Below are positions 1-14,000 of a stretch of DNA of 64,000 nucleotides, one piece after another. The stretch covers positions 326,696-390,695 of the forward strand of contig NW_024468516.1 in assembly GCF_001632365.1 (NCBI RefSeq), given 5' to 3'. Positions within the stretch are counted from its first letter, which is position 1, and each line of letters opens with the position of its first letter. Source of the stretch: Laetiporus sulphureus 93-53 (lineage: Eukaryota > Basidiomycota > Agaricomycetes > Polyporales > Laetiporaceae). Under the pieces are notes generated by a model. It saw nothing but the letters and a program-made list of their open reading frames with translations. It was not told the origin of the DNA and searched no databases. A program made the position numbers and the translations under genes.

Positions 1-599
1 TGCCAATCTTGATATCGTTGGCAGTCTCGGCAACTACTGTGACCGACGTTGACAGCTCTCCACAGATTCGACTAGAATGTCCGCCTTATCGTCGTAACGA
101 TAGAATTGCTACATTTCTGCATATTATGTGTCTGACCTGGTGGTCATCATAACACGGTGTACCACGGCAGATGCAAACGAAACCGTCCTCATTAGAAAGG
201 GGGAATTTGCATAACCGAGGTGATGTTACCGGACTAAATCTTGATGATCTTCGAATTGCGCTACGGTCCGGTCTCGGATGAAGCCACCAGACGACGTATG
301 CGTCGGTCAAAGTCCTAGTGCTCTATGCAGGAGCTCTGCAAGTGCATGCGCATGCACGCTACGAGAGACACAGAACCTCTTTCGTGCTGCTAGAGTGAAA
401 GTGCGAGCGAGCAAGGGCAAGGACACTGGCGGCCGATTGTGGTAAGAGTGACTCGCGTTGGCGCCGCCTGTCCGCCTTCACGCGCGACTATCACCAGCAG
501 GCAGAGGCAACGTAATATTGCGACCCTCCGACCATCCCCATCTTTTCCTTCTTCTACGACCTATCATCTGGCCAGCTCATCCGTCCAGTCCCGACCGTC
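1..599. other. Intergenic, upstream of PNS1
   Basis: No convincing coding exon was found here on either strand. The stretch just before position 600 is rich in pyrimidines and in C, as is common in basidiomycete 5' leaders. A gene ending left of the window cannot be excluded. Confidence 0.5.
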
Positions 600-3239
600 A
601 TGGCGAGCTCGTTCGCCACATACGCATCCCAGTACCTGAACCGGCGGCAAGCCGGTACTTCTAGTCTCACCTCGTCCCAGCCCTTGTTCTATTCCTTCTC
701 GTCTGAGGATGACTCGCGGCAAGGCAGTCCCGTGGAGGCAGATCTTGACGACCTGGACGACCCGCACCTGGACACGAGCGTTGCAAGCAGAGGTACAGTG
801 AGGAGAGAGGGGACACACACGCTCGGACATGAGGAGGACGATGATCCGTACCTGCGCCTCGATGAGGAGGACCTTAACGTCTCTCACCATCAATCATACT
901 CAATACCATTGCTTGGTGCGTCAGATCGAGAGGATGCGAAGGGATGGTTAGCGCATGCGTCACCCTTGCGGTCGCCCTCCCCTTCACCTTCTTCATCCTC
1001 AGTGGACTCAGGACGACCTCCATCTGACATTCTCAGTGCATCGTCGCGACCACTTCCGCACGTTGAACCTCCAGAATCGCCACTAATACCGCCGCCTCCA
1101 CGCGCAGAGATCACGCTCTCGCTAACAGAATCCCTATTACCCCGCGACGGCCTCACACGGCCCCTCGACGTATTCTCCCTCCCAGATCTTCGATACATCC
1201 CTCGCGGCCGTCGGAAGTACAACGACTTCGTATGGACCGCCCTGTGGTGTGCGAGTGTCAGCATCTGCATTTTCTTCTCTATCCTCATCCTATTCCTCAC
1301 TCGCCGACCGACGAAACACCCACAAGTACCACTGCCTTACGTTACATTACTGCACACAATTCCATTGCTCACGATACTGACGTTTCTAAGTGCCCTTGTT
1401 GCCTACTTGCATGTCTTCCTGCTACGGATCTTTGTGAAGCCTGTCATGATTGTGACATCCGTCTTCATCCCTGCCACGCTGTTCATTTCGGCTATCTGGG
1501 CTTTCGTAGGCAGCTTCATGTGGGAAGCCGGCACAGAACCTACCTGGGGCGAAACAGTCGGGTACGTCGCCAGACTCCTGATTTGCATAGTTCTAACTTG
1601 CCTTGCAGACTGCGGCTGTTTTCCTTGGTTCCGCTGGTGCTCTCTCTGCTGACCGCTCGCAAGCTACTCGATCTCCCCCGAGACATTCATACTGCATCCT
1701 CCCTTCTCACCCTCACCACACGCCTGCTTATGATGAATCCCTTCCTCCTCGCACTCTCCCCTGTGGTCCTACTCGCTGCGCTTCTTGCGTCCATACCATT
1801 TATCACGCTCGCGTTCCGCCTCCTCCTTATCGGGTACTTTGGCCATCCGCACGGTAGCAACTCTGGGTGGGAATGGTACGTCCGCGGTTGGGCGAACTGG
1901 GCGATTGCGGGGACAATCGGGGTTTGGCTATGGAGCTGGGGCGTCGCGCGCGGAGTGCTCCGTGTGACTTGCGCTGGAGTGATTGGTGCCTGGTACTTTG
2001 CTGAGTGCGTACATATCGTTGCAGCTTGCCATGTACTGCTTGAGTGCTAATCTTGCCCCATATGTATCAAGCCCCGCACTACCTCCTCCCCCGCCAACCA
2101 ATACACACACCATCCACGCGGCTATTACGCGCGCGACTCAACCTTCGCTCGGTACTGTGGTCCTATCTGCGCTCATCATAGCAGTGATCCGCTTCTTGGG
2201 GCTACTTGTGGCAGGGCTCCGTGCGCTGCCATACTATTTGCCGCCCTACATGCGCTTGGTGAGCGTGGCGGCAGGATTCGCGGTGGGTTATATGGAGAAT
2301 GTGACGGGAAGCCTGAGCAAGTACGCGCTAGTGTACACGGGGTTGACGGGAGACGCATTCTTCCCCAGTGCACGGCGCTCACGAACGCTGACCGCTGAGG
2401 TAGAGAAGTCGTCCGTTGTTGATTACAGACGCAGGTTCAAGACTGAACGTAGGTCATACGACCACTAATACTTCGGCTCGGGACTGACCTTCCATTGTAG
2501 CATCTCTCACTATCCTGACTTTCGCTCCTTTGACCCTCACGTTCCCTTTCGCTTTGGGGACTTACTTGTTTGTGGCTCACACGCTGAACGCGCCGGATTC
2601 AGCACTGTCTGCAGCGCTGCTCGCAGGCACGATCACCGCTCTTGTAGGCCTGTTTTGTATCGGCCTCGTGCGAGATACGTGAGTGTTCCCGATATCTGTC
2701 TTCGGTCTGCAGTGGTATGCTGACAGTAATCCGTGCAGTGCGGACACTCTCTATCTGTGTTACTGTATAGATAGGGGTGTTGGAGAACGGCATCGAGATG
2801 AAGTGTTCGAAGCGGTACGATGATTTTTTATTCAAAATCCTCCATTTCCTGATGACTCCCCACATTGCAGTTCGAGTACCAAAGCCGGAGACAACAGCCA
2901 ACTCAAGCGTCTCGACCGCCTCCGTCCGCACAAGAACCGCAGCGCTTCCGGCAACCCGACCTCCTCGTAACACCACCTGCAGCGCCGCCGCCACCCCGCG
3001 CAGAGACGCCAGATCCGTTCGAGCAGTCGCCTGACCTTGAAGCACAGAGCTACCCGGGGCCATCTTCGCCCAGCACGTCCGCGCTCACCTCGAAATCGAG
3101 GATGCCGCTGAGCAGGCGGGAGAGCGTCCTGCCGGAGCCGATGCTGAGCACGACGCTGCCATTGCATGAGGAGAGCGATGAGGATGAGGATGGCGAGGGC
3201 GAGGAGTCGCAGCTGTTCCCCGGTTCGGACCTGTTCTGA
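600..3239 (+). CDS. PNS1: PNS1-like choline-transporter-like (CTL) membrane protein
   Basis: This is a multi-pass membrane protein of the CTL/SLC44 (PNS1) family, whose members are plasma-membrane transporters or transporter-like proteins with uncertain substrates in fungi. Six exons join in frame: 600-1561, 1609-2004, 2072-2448, 2501-2678, 2739-2814 and 2871-3239, giving 785 residues. The first 210 residues are acidic and Ser/Pro-rich. Hydrophobic helices begin at the WTALWCASVSICIFFS segment and continue through exon 4. The family signature near the end of the membrane domain, DTLYLCYCID, is built across the exon 4/5 junction. The C-terminal 120 residues are polar, with an acidic EESDEDEDGEGEE run. 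The long cytosolic tails make it larger than yeast PNS1. The start is the first ATG of the open frame. Family assignment is firm; substrate is not known. Confidence 0.85.
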
Positions 3240-6200
3240 TGCAAGCTTCCCTTATTACGTCGCAGCAAGATGATGTGGATGTGGAACCTGTGTAGTGCAA
3301 TGTATTTTGCCCTTGGGCTGCTTCTGTAAGATGTTTGTCCTGGTCGTACGCAACGCCGGTGGCCTGGCGTTGCTTTTGGTTCCGTTTGGCCAGGACTCGC
3401 TGTCCGGGACTCCTGCCACTCACTTACTCACTCGCTCACGCATCATGCCATGCCATGTAATTTAATGTCATGCATCTACTATTTTGATCACTGCTGTTTT
3501 CTCTTGTCGTGTCATGTATACAGGTCCTGTTTGAATGTGATACTCTAGAATGCTTACATGTTGTCCTATTTATGCCATGACGCTACTCGCCCGAGTCCTC
3601 CACGCTGTGTGGGTGGCCTCGACCTATCAGCGCTTCAGCCGCAATAGCGGAAGCTTGTGCTTCTGCGAAGACTTACGCATCCAGTGCTGCCTGGCTCACG
3701 GTGCAGCAGCATACGTTCCACCCTCACCAGCGCTCCGTCGGACTGCGTAGTAAGCCCAAGGCTCACGGACGCACGCAGCCCGTTCCTCCCGCTTACTCAG
3801 TATCGCGCTCGCGCTCTGAACTTTGCTGAGCATCTGAGACACCGCCGGAGTTCATCGCATACTAGTGTGACTATGTGCCAGCCGCCCGTTCGCAGCGGCA
3901 TCGCATTACTTACGCCCTGGGACGTCAAATTGGATCTGTGTGACTCACAAGCCCGTAGCATGTGGCCCGCATCTCCCTCTACCTCCACAGGCGCGATAGA
4001 GATTAGTCAACCCTCCGTCCTCCTCTCATATTATCAAAAGCGGCAGCATGTTCCGAGGACGATGACTGTTGAGTCCCGGCGCGTGTCTGCACTGCTCGAG
4101 TCACTTCCGGATTGATACTCGATTGCCGTCTCGAGCGCAGGGGTTCCCATACACACATGTGTCTTCTTATATGCTGCCAGGCACGGTCGCGGAGTGGTGG
4201 TGGTATGGCGAGGCGTCCGCGCCGCAGAGGCCGGGGGTTACTCGTTATTCACGCACGTTCGCCGCACGCTGTATGCCGCATGACGGTGGTGATAGCAAAG
4301 CTCCTCGGATAGAGCATATCAAATTAATCAACGAGGGTATCTCGTCTACGCCTTTGGTCAGAAACGCACCTCGATAGACACAATCGGATTCTAGACGATA
4401 CAAGGTTATGTAAATGCGCGTACGCGCTGGGAGCATTCGACGGAAGTAGCTTTGTATCTCCTGCACGCAGATAATTTACATAAACCGAGCGGAAATTCCG
4501 CTGAACGCTGCGAGGGGTGTTGGGGTGATATGAATGCCTTGCGTTGATATATTCATACAGCGAGACTCGATCGTGGGGAGCATCTCGCCGGCACCCTCCG
4601 GGAATCAAAGGGCCAAGGGGTAAGCAACTGCCCCTGCTGAGCGTGGGCAGCGTACTGACGCGTTGCATGACATATACTGGAATGTATCAGAAGACATACA
4701 AGAAGTGGCCGAACAGAGCGGAGAGAGAAGAGCTGTGGTCAAAGATAGATAGCTAAGTGACGTCAAGGAGCTCGAGGGCGGACCTAGAGGACTTCGTGGG
4801 GCAAGGGGCCCTGTAATATGTCCGTGAGCTTGTGCAGAGTCATGAGAACGTAGGAGGATCATATGTTGGCTATTCCAATCGTCCGACGGTACTGCTGGTC
4901 ATAGATAGCTCTTCGTTGCCTCGGTACTACGGCCCTGATAATGAACGACCTGGACATGCTCCGAGGGGCAGCGGGTCAAATGAACGTACCATTGCAGTCA
5001 TACGCATGTAGCTATCCCCAGGCATCCGATGGACTTATTCGCCACTGGGTTTGAACGTTGACCATTAGATAGTCGATCTTCTGTGCATTCTGCCCGACTA
5101 GCTCCGAGATATGCATCCAGGAGCGACATTTCCCAGACCATGGTCAGGCAGCGAAGTGTGTCCACGCCGACAACTACACGACAAGTCCGAGATACCCTTC
5201 GTCCTGAGTGCGCATGTCGGTTGTCAAAGCCGCGTGTGCAGTGGCCCGGCCGATAAGATAATCTTTAGAAGCAGCATAACGCACTGGCGGAGCAAGCCTG
5301 GCCGTGACGTCAGGCAACGACGAACCTGATTTTGATTGCTGCTGCGACGACAGCGCACTTCCGCTCTTGATCGCACCTATCTATACTTGCCGGGCTTGCG
5401 CAGTTCGACGGCCGTGCGCGTCCTTGGAAGCAGTGCACGTACAGAGCAACCAAGGCACACTCGCGACACTAGTACCCCCCATGAGGCGCGGAGCTTGTGC
5501 ATCACCAGACCGTCTTCGCAGAGCAGCGGCCTGCTTATCCGGCGAGCATCGCGTACTGTGCGAGAGGAACGACCCATTCCAAGAACCCCAAGCATTGCAT
5601 TGCGCGGGACCACGAGCCACGGGTTTGACCAATCTCATACACACGGTCATACGTCGTCTGCGATTGGGTGCCGCGCAGGTGCAGAGCAAGGACGCGCAAG
5701 TGCACGGCCCCACCGTTCCACACGTCCAGGCATCAGCCAGGCGACTCTGTGGCGACACGCATGACGCGCGAGCTGGGGTCTGGAATGCTTGAGCCTGAGC
5801 CAGAGTGAGAGTCTCCAAAGTCCAGCAGTGCGTCAGAAAAATGGCAGCAGACCGGCGCGCAAGTTAGGAGGAGCCGTCGGGGGAGCCTCACCCTGTATCG
5901 GCCCGCCCCCGTCCGACCCTCCCCGACGCGACCCACGTGATCGCGTCACACCTGACGCCCGTTGCGCTCACAGGCCGACGTATCGATGCAGCTCTTCCAG
6001 CATCGCAAACGTTTGCACCTTACAAGTCCTCGCGTATCATGTTATTTCGTTGCTTATTTGTGACTACGATAGTGCTCCTGCTAGCTGCTCGTCACCTTGG
6101 TCATACTACCAGCTACATATGTCATATCGACGACTCGTCATAAACTTGACTCATACCGTACCGTAGAACCGTGCGGCTCCTCCTAGCGAAGGCCTAGTCT

Positions 6201-6896
6201 GAGGAATATCGTGTGGGACCGGATGGGATATATCGAACGCGAAAGCGAGAACTGTAAAAGACTCCGGCAATGTGGACGAATCATGGAGTGATGCCCAGCT
6301 GCTACAAATGCGATAGAAAATGTTCAATCGAAATGCAAGGAACCTCTAGAGCCATCGCGCCCCGGGCGTACCGCGGGGCATGTCACTGCGCTCCCCCGGC
6401 GAATCCGCGGGATAGGCTGAAAAGTTCAAATGCAAAAAATGTGTGCGACGCTGATGCGAATGGAAAGCGGGGGGTTCATGCGAAGATGAGAGGCGAGATG
6501 AAACACTCGGACAGGACGAGAACCGCCGCGATCGCGCCGATAAGGACGTGCAGTGGCTCGATAGGTGGAATCGCTTAAAATGGGATATGGCGTGAGGTGA
6601 TGCGCGTGATGGATGCATGCGTTGCGGGACTGGACAAAACAGGATGCGATGGATAGGAAGACGCGGTCGCAACAATAGTGCGAAGGGGTCGGAGAAACTG
6701 AATGCGTGTGTGCACGATCAACAGCCCGGGCTGCATCAATTTCCCGACCCGCCACACAAGCCTGACTCGGAAGCAGTACGAGCCGAGCGCGTGCAGCGCA
6801 TCGAGGCAAGCAGATCAGCGCCCGAGGAACCATCCAAGATAGGATGTGCGATGAGGCCAGGTGATGATGTGAAGGCATGAGAGTCTGCGGCAAAGA
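3240..6896. other. Gene-poor stretch, nothing recognised
   Basis: About 3.6 kb between the PNS1 stop and the 3' end of the next gene. Open frames here are short (at most about 160 codons), overlap on several strands and show no recognisable domain or consistent splice pattern. The first few hundred bases probably hold the PNS1 3' UTR. I see no tRNA, repeat array or transposase fragment. Confidence 0.4.
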
Positions 6897-8066
6897 CTAT
6901 ACTGTCGCGTTCGAACGCCGTCTGCTGCGTACGCTCAATCGCCGCTTTGCGTGGTAGATGCCAAATCGGAACCGTAATAAGGTTGCTTGCCATTGTTGGC
7001 GGAGGGCAGCGACGCACGTCGGGCTGACGAAACGCGAATCCATATGGCCATCGTGAGCGATCATTCTACAGAGTGAGAAATGCGAGGGGACATACACAGT
7101 GTCCGCCTGGTCGCCGGCCACCGAGAACTGCCGCTGAGACGATCGCTCCACGGCGACCTTCTCAGATAGAGATGCCTCGTGCACCTTCGACTCGCTCTTC
7201 TTGGACCCCCTTCTCAATATACTGCTGTGGCCGCTACTTCTCCGCGCTTCCTCTACTAGCTGCTCCGGCTCCTCTGGCAGGAATGGCGATTCCTGCAGCG
7301 GCGAGTCGTGTATTTGCGTTGTCCCGTGCTCGTCATCCATCGAAACCGTTGGCGAACTCGCGATTGGCTGTGGCTCCCCGACGATGAATTGTGAGTACGA
7401 CGTGTACGGCTTGAATGTGTGCGCGGTGTGTATGCTCGCACTGCGGCGCATGTTCACGGTCGACGCAAAAGGCGAATAGTGCGACTGCGACTCGTTCTCG
7501 TCCGCGTCCTCCATCTCGCGGTCCTCGTCCTCAATCTCGTGTGACCAGTCGCGCTCCCATTCGGGTCGCGTCATGGCAGAGTACGTGGTTGACGAGTACC
7601 GGCGGTCGGTGTTGCGGCTGGTGCTGGACGAGCGCGTCGTGGTTCCGTCACTGCGGCGGCGCTTGTAGCGCGACGAAATGCTGGGAAGGGCCTGTGGCGA
7701 GAGGACAGGGAAGTCGCGGTAGTCGGGGTCGTGGAGGTCGCCGTTGCGGTCGACGTACGCGCGTGTCTGGTCGTTTTTGTGCTGTGTGGGGCTGGTGCAC
7801 GTTGACGAGCCAGAGGAGGAGGAGGCGCTCGCGTAGGCGGGGTCAAGGAGACGGGAGATATCTGCGGCGCGCGTCGAGGGAGAGTACTGGGACTGGTGGG
7901 AGTGCGGCAGGAGGGTGGAGATGTGCGAGATGGGTGAGTGCGAGCGGTGGTTGCCGCGGTGGTGGACGTGATGATGGGTGTGGTGGCCGTGATGGTGATG
8001 CCGGTGGTGGGGGGAGGGCGGGGGGGCAGTGGAGGAGGATGCGACAGAGGGGCACAAGTCGTACAT
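6897..8066 (-). CDS. His-rich, Ser-rich protein of unknown function
   Basis: One long open frame of 389 codons, not recognised as a known family. Residues about 17-40 form a histidine-rich block with 15 His in about 24 positions, followed by Ser/Thr-rich low-complexity sequence. The middle holds an acidic segment (HEIEDEDREMEDADENE) and a conserved-looking stretch around SYSQFIVGEPQP. No signal peptide or membrane segment is visible. The C-terminal 70 residues are uncertain. A GT...AG pair near 7045-7080 would make an unusually short intron of about 32 nt and switch to another frame that continues below 6897, so the true stop may lie further left. The gene could be a basidiomycete-specific regulatory or nuclear protein, but this is inference. 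Confidence 0.55.
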   Translation of the reverse strand: MYDLCPSVASSSTAPPPSPHHRHHHHGHHTHHHVHHRGNHRSHSPISHISTLLPHSHQSQYSPSTRAADISRLLDPAYASASSSSGSSTCTSPTQHKNDQTRAYVDRNGDLHDPDYRDFPVLSPQALPSISSRYKRRRSDGTTTRSSSTSRNTDRRYSSTTYSAMTRPEWERDWSHEIEDEDREMEDADENESQSHYSPFASTVNMRRSASIHTAHTFKPYTSYSQFIVGEPQPIASSPTVSMDDEHGTTQIHDSPLQESPFLPEEPEQLVEEARRSSGHSSILRRGSKKSESKVHEASLSEKVAVERSSQRQFSVAGDQADTVYVPSHFSLCRMIAHDGHMDSRFVSPTCVAALRQQWQATLLRFRFGIYHAKRRLSVRSRRRSNATV

Positions 8067-11000
8067 CGCTGAATGGGGCGGAGGGGGAACCCTGGAATAT
8101 TCTGTCGGCTGTCGCGGTTATATAGGAGGCCTAGTCGGCTAGAGCAGTGGCCTGGGTCGGGGAGGAGTTCGCGTCGGGGAGGGAGGGGGAGGAGGAGGAG
8201 AGGACGTGTGGCTGCTCAGGATCGGATTGGCGGGGATATATAGGCATGGCAGCGAGGGGGTTGAGATCACTCATCCTGGATCGCTCGGAGGTTGCGTAAT
8301 CGGCTCAAACCAATCTCGGGCGCCTGTCCAGGCCACGCCCAACCCGTTTCCCACGATTTTCTCGCTATCCATATCCATTTTCCCCCGCCACGCCCCATCC
8401 CACCTTGTCTTCCACACGCTGCCCACCGCATAATTCGCTTGCATCTCACACCCCCCGTGATGTCCCGCACACTGTCCGCACCGGGGTCTGACGAGTCCGC
8501 CCGCGTTCCAATGCGCTACGGCCACTGCGTGCCAATCGGCTCAGTGCCCCGGCACTCTGCCGCGCCCAATCCTCGGCCGAGTCGTAGCTCCCGCTTTGAG
8601 TTCCGAATTCCGAATCCAGTATCCACCCTCTCCATTGATTTCCCGCACGTGGTAGTTTTCATTGCGTCGCCGCTCGAATCGGCACGAGTCTCCCCATAGA
8701 CTCTTCGCCCAGGTCGGTCGATCCTTTCGACGACGTTCACGGCCGTGGCTCCCTCTCAGCGTGGTGCAGTCTATCTCGTCTACAGGCTCTCGACTCATCC
8801 TGTTTGTCCTCGTGCACGTATCCTTACGTGGAGTCATCCCTGATTCAGATCCTTGTGCACCTTCCAGATATGGATTGGCTATAGTTGTCGCTGTCATGAC
8901 TAGTTTCTAGGTTATGGAATCTATACCGGAGTGTTGCTTCAATCATGGAAGGTCTTCTCCCGCATCATGTCTCGTCCGATAGATGTGGTCCGCATGCGCT
9001 CTCAAGCTCATGGTCAGGCGCTATGGAAGAGCCAAGTGACGCCCGCAAGCCACACACCATGCCTCTTCTATTACGCCCAGGCCGATTACACCGGCCAATG
9101 TAAATACTTCTTCGAGCTTCCGCAATACTTACTCCATCATTCTATCGGCCCTGCACGTCGTCCGATTGCAGCAGGAATCGCCGTATCCTGTAAGTGCCCG
9201 TTTTACGAGTATGCTGTACACGTTCTACCCCATCAGGGACATCTTTATTCAGTGCAGCTAATGTCGGAAAATCCTCCCGTTTCTGGAACCAGGCGTGGTG
9301 GTAACAAAGCAATTGGATGCTGCGTTTCTATTCGCTCAGCGTTGACGACATCATTTTGCATCCACCCCCACCCGCACTATTTCCTGCAAGTCCATCGAGA
9401 GTCCAGTGCGGCCTATGTGCTTCGACACCGTTGACATCCTAACGCAGGAAGCTGTCACCCCGGCCTGGCCCGCCCGATCTGCGAACAGTAGTCGATAACC
9501 AAATTCTTATTCGCCCGATCGCGGACGTTCACAGCGTCCGTCGTTCGCCAGCTAGCTTCTTGTTTATTCCCATTGCATTCAAAGCAGAAGACGCACGGAG
9601 TCATTAAGCGAATAGTCGCATCTCGATGGTGCACGAGATGCCATCTTCCCTTCGTCGCTCCGCCTGGCTCCGACTTCCTTTGCCCCGGCCCGTGCAGCAA
9701 CGCTCGATTGTGATTCGCTTCGAAGCTAAGGATGTCTTCACGACGCTCGTCCTTAAGTGCTTCCCCATATAGTGCAGGCTCTGTCAACTCTGGACGAGTC
9801 CGACCGCGGACGTCCAGAGCCATTGAACGTCCTCCCACATGCGTGCCCCCCTGACAAGGGGAACACTCAATCTAGCGTGTGTATCTGAATGCTGAAGACG
9901 GATGAGCCGATCGGTTGTATTCCAGGCACGCTTGACAGGTTTCCCGCAGGCGCCGGGCATTCTTTGCTGTGCATCGCGTATTCTCCCGATTCCATCCTCC
10001 GATTGTCACTTGGCAGGAGCGGATGCGGGGAAGTATGGGGACTGCACTAGCGGGCCACGGACGGTATGAGGCCGACGAACCATCGGTAGCTTTAACCTGG
10101 AGCTATGAGCCACTTCGCATTTGTGGGGTGGGTGGCCACTGAGTGGTCAGGTGCTCACAGCTCCATACTCCGGTGTAGTCGCCGCATAGAATGTTTGAAT
10201 GGGCAGTTCGGTTGGTTTTCCTTGTTGCACACTTAGGTATCCTTTTCACAGTACACGTTTGGCAAAATTTTATAAACGCTAGACGCACAGCGGTGGTCCA
10301 TCTCTTCTGTGGACACGCGGTTCACATCGCGCGTTCTGCTTCCTTGCTGAGAATCCTAACCGTTCAGCGGTGTGCTTAATAGCCGGCGCCCCATTCGTCG
10401 CTCAAAGCCGATATACGAGGAAGGCTTAGCAAAGCTCACGAGCGCGGACCAAGTACCCAAGCATACCGATGAATCTCCGGTTAGCTGCGTCGTCCTCTTC
10501 TCCTTCCCTTCCGTTCACCTTATCTATATTTTCATCTCGATAACGGACGGTTCTCTCACCGATGCTGGCGTCTATGCTCGTGGATCGTCGTGATCATGGA
10601 GAGAGAGGAAGGTGTGAGCACGTCATGCGCTGCTGGCTTCGTGTCCGTGCGCGTCCCGTCCTGCGTCGCAGAAGATGGAATGAGGCTAGGATCAATTCGT
10701 CAGCGTTTTATGATGAGAACCGCGTCGTGAGCGTCAAGACGTCTGGAACTCATGACGCATGACAACGGAGCAATCCCGCCCGTTCGTCATTAACACGATC
10801 GGACCTACACGGTTGCACAGCAATCCTTACTCACTGAACCTTTGCACGGGTAGTTACGCATTAGCGTTCAATATGACTGTAGCCCTTTCATGACATCAAC
10901 TTCATTCAAATGGTTCTCAGCTTCAGACGCCGGTCGTTCCATATGCTCTCGCCCCTGTGGCGCGTCTCGACTCGTCGAAGTTTCTCTCCCTTATCTTCGT

Positions 11001-14000
11001 CAGCCAACGGTGCCTGTTCACGCTTCGCAAATTGACAAGGCTGTCCATCAGACGGAAAAACAAGCGCGCTCTGGTTTGCTCTGTCCTCACGTCTCTCGGC
11101 GGTGGCCGCCAACGCAAGCGCGCCGAACGAGTCGTCAGCAACAGCCACAAGCGTGTCTGCCGAAAACTCCCAAGCGCCGCGAGCCCTAACCCTAGTCTCC
11201 GCATGCCAACTCCGCGATGCCAGCAAACTCGTTTTAAAAAAAACATTTCAGATTTACTCCGATATGCTGGATCTATTGCAATCGCCGCAGGCCGAGGAGA
11301 TTTTCCGGCGGAGTCGTTAGCCGGGGATGATCGATCTTGTTGTGTGGCTTGGTCCACCAACGCGTGCGCGTTGGGCTGCCTCAAGTCGCACGCCTCGTGT
11401 GGCCTGCTCCAACATCCTTTGTGTAGCGTTCCGCGTCGGGCTTCGAACTCATCGACATCGATACTGCGTCGTGGCTGATCAGTATCGCCTTGTCCCCAGT
11501 TGCCCGCTCCGAGTGATAGCGAGCGAGCGACTGACGTTCAACGACCTTGTGGTTGTGGGCTGTCGTACCTTCGCACTGTCTTTGACTTTCAATTTCGGCT
11601 GTTCCCCGCTGATGTATGAGATATGCGAGCTCGTCTTGCGTTCTCGGGCATCACTTTGTACCATCGTGGTCAGCCGTTAACCTCAAAAGGGCGTCTATGC
11701 TCGACTGATCAGTATCTATGACATGATCCTCCCGAGTTCGTACGATGCATGACCTTTGTGCATTCTTCATATTACTCTGCTCTCGTTCTCGTGCTCGTGA
11801 CTTTGCGATGAATCATCAGGGCACGCATCCGGTCACATCGGACATTCTTCGTCTTCTTATGATTGTCGAGGCATCTAGATCCAAGCGACCTTGTCCTGGT
11901 CTTGTTGGCCCTTCATGCGTATGTCCTCTTGCTTTACCAGTCTACTAGGTTCAAAGCTGTCGTAGAACGTTTCTATCGTATTCATCAGCTGGCGTTCTCT
12001 GGTCATCGGGTCACGTATTACGCCTCGTGTCTTGCTTCGGTCTGACTCAGGCTGACTCGCGATGTGTCTTATAATAATTGTCTTCGAAGAGCCGCCCGCA
12101 CTGCGTACTGCCTCCAAGTAGCACGCTCCTGTTCGGCTGTCTCACCCGAGCATTCCGCGGTCCGTGAGACGCGCCGGTGGTTCTGATTGCGCCGCAGTAA
12201 CCCACATTCCTGATCGTTACTGATCTCTCTGGCTGATATTCAATCGGTGACTTGCTATGCTTTACTATGGATGAGCTCTGTGGTCTGAACTTCGAAGTAG
12301 AAGCGCCTGCTTCTCAGGATGTTTGCTGGAGCCTCTGCGATTGGTGAGACTGAAGTATGAAGCATGCGAGTGTGTCATAGGTGAGCCTCACCGTGTATTT
12401 GAACGTCATTCAGCCTCATCACAGCACGAGCTAGGGACCGATATTCATTACTGCCTTCATCCGTGCCTTCATACTTGGGACACGACGTCACAGTGCGAGG
12501 CACGGACAGTCTCGCTGATGTGGAGGCTGCTTCTTGCTACCTCATTCTGGATGGACTCCGGCTGCGTGGCGTTGACCAGTGCGTCACTTGCAAATACGGA
12601 CTGTCGTGCGTCTGGTCACCACCTCGGTTGTATTGGGGTCAGAAGTGGCTCGTTATCACCTCACGGTGCTGCCATAGTGGTGTGGCTAAGGCTTATGATC
12701 CGTTTGAAATCGCATTGATCGTTGCCAACAAGAATATCAGGTGATTTTATCCGCATCTGGTTCACGACTGTGGGTGAGTGGGCAAACGACCACTGTGATA
12801 CAACAGTTGAAGGTCCAGACGCAGACCGCCGCCAAGTGTTATGTGGCTTGGGCATCTCTACAGAGCATGAGGCAGAAACTACCGAGATGATGCGGTGCAA
12901 TGTGAGGAGGTAGGTGTACAGCGATGCTCGATTCTCACGCAATGTTGTTGCTGGACATGCGCTCGCCGTATCTCCGCTATTCTCCCATCATTGATGCATT
13001 CACTCATGTTGATACGCAGCACAAGAAGAATTGCCCCAAGTCTCAGACCATGTGACCTGCTGGAAGTTTGATCACTGTTCCACAGGAAGCGAAAAAAAAC
13101 GTATGTGGAATGTTACATCCTTATTATAAGTTATAGGTGCCGCCATAGTTGCTCTAATGACCAAACCTTCACTGTAGGACGTTTTGAGAACTAAGCGTGC
13201 GGGCCATGAGGCGATAACACTTGTACGTCATGTCTTATTCACTTGCTTGCAGGCTCCTCTGACATCGTCCAGGCAAGCCTCCGCATCGACCAGTCTCCGG
13301 CCGAGAGTTCTTTCGCTTGTTGCATGCAACCTCAAATCATCCAATAGAAATTGGCAATGCCCTTCTCGGCGGCTCGTGTACGGGAACGTCCGCTCTGGCG
13401 TTCAGGTTGTCATGCAGCTGACCACGAGTTGAGATCTTTGATCAGAGATTTCCAGCGTCACTGTGTTTCTCGTTCGCCGAGCCTGGCAATCATCTGTGCT
13501 GCGTGGGCCCGGCTCGCACTGGATTGAGAAGATAGGCCCAGAGGGTTCATAAGCCCGCAAAGGCCGAACACGCCCTTAACCACGATCACAACATTGCAGA
13601 GAGTACCCTGATGAGATAAGAGATGTTGCTTCTGGCGCAGTGACCGAAGAGATGAATGTCTGATACATGAGTCCACCTGCGTACATAGCTACTACGTTGT
13701 GCCGCTGGCAATACATGAACGTAGTAGTCTGGAAGTACGGCTAGCAACATTCGTACAGTACAAAGCTCCAATGGATCGCCCGCCTAGTGGCCACCCTCAG
13801 ATCAGTGATGTGTTCGTCAGGGTAATCATAGCGGTTAGGGCTACCGCATCAATGCGATCCTATATGACCCGTAGGAGTCTCTGTGAAGGACCCAACACCG
13901 CCATCGTTACCGGACGAATTCATTTCGGCTATCGTGCAGTAAAATTTTTCTATGAAGAAACGGGAAGATAAAGGATCATGCCGACTGCGGGTGCAAGTGC

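Noticed and set aside
7045..7080. Intron in the His-rich gene
   Set aside because: GT and AG are present, but about 32 nt is below the normal size for introns elsewhere in this window, so the model without it was kept and the doubt noted.
7415..8125. 236-codon plus-strand open frame
   Set aside because: Antisense shadow of the His-rich gene; the Gly/Arg/Cys content is typical of the complement of His/Ser codons.
10957..11478. 173-codon open frame in the gene-poor tract
   Set aside because: Basic, Ser/Arg/Cys-rich, overlapped by frames of similar length on both strands, no family features or splice context.
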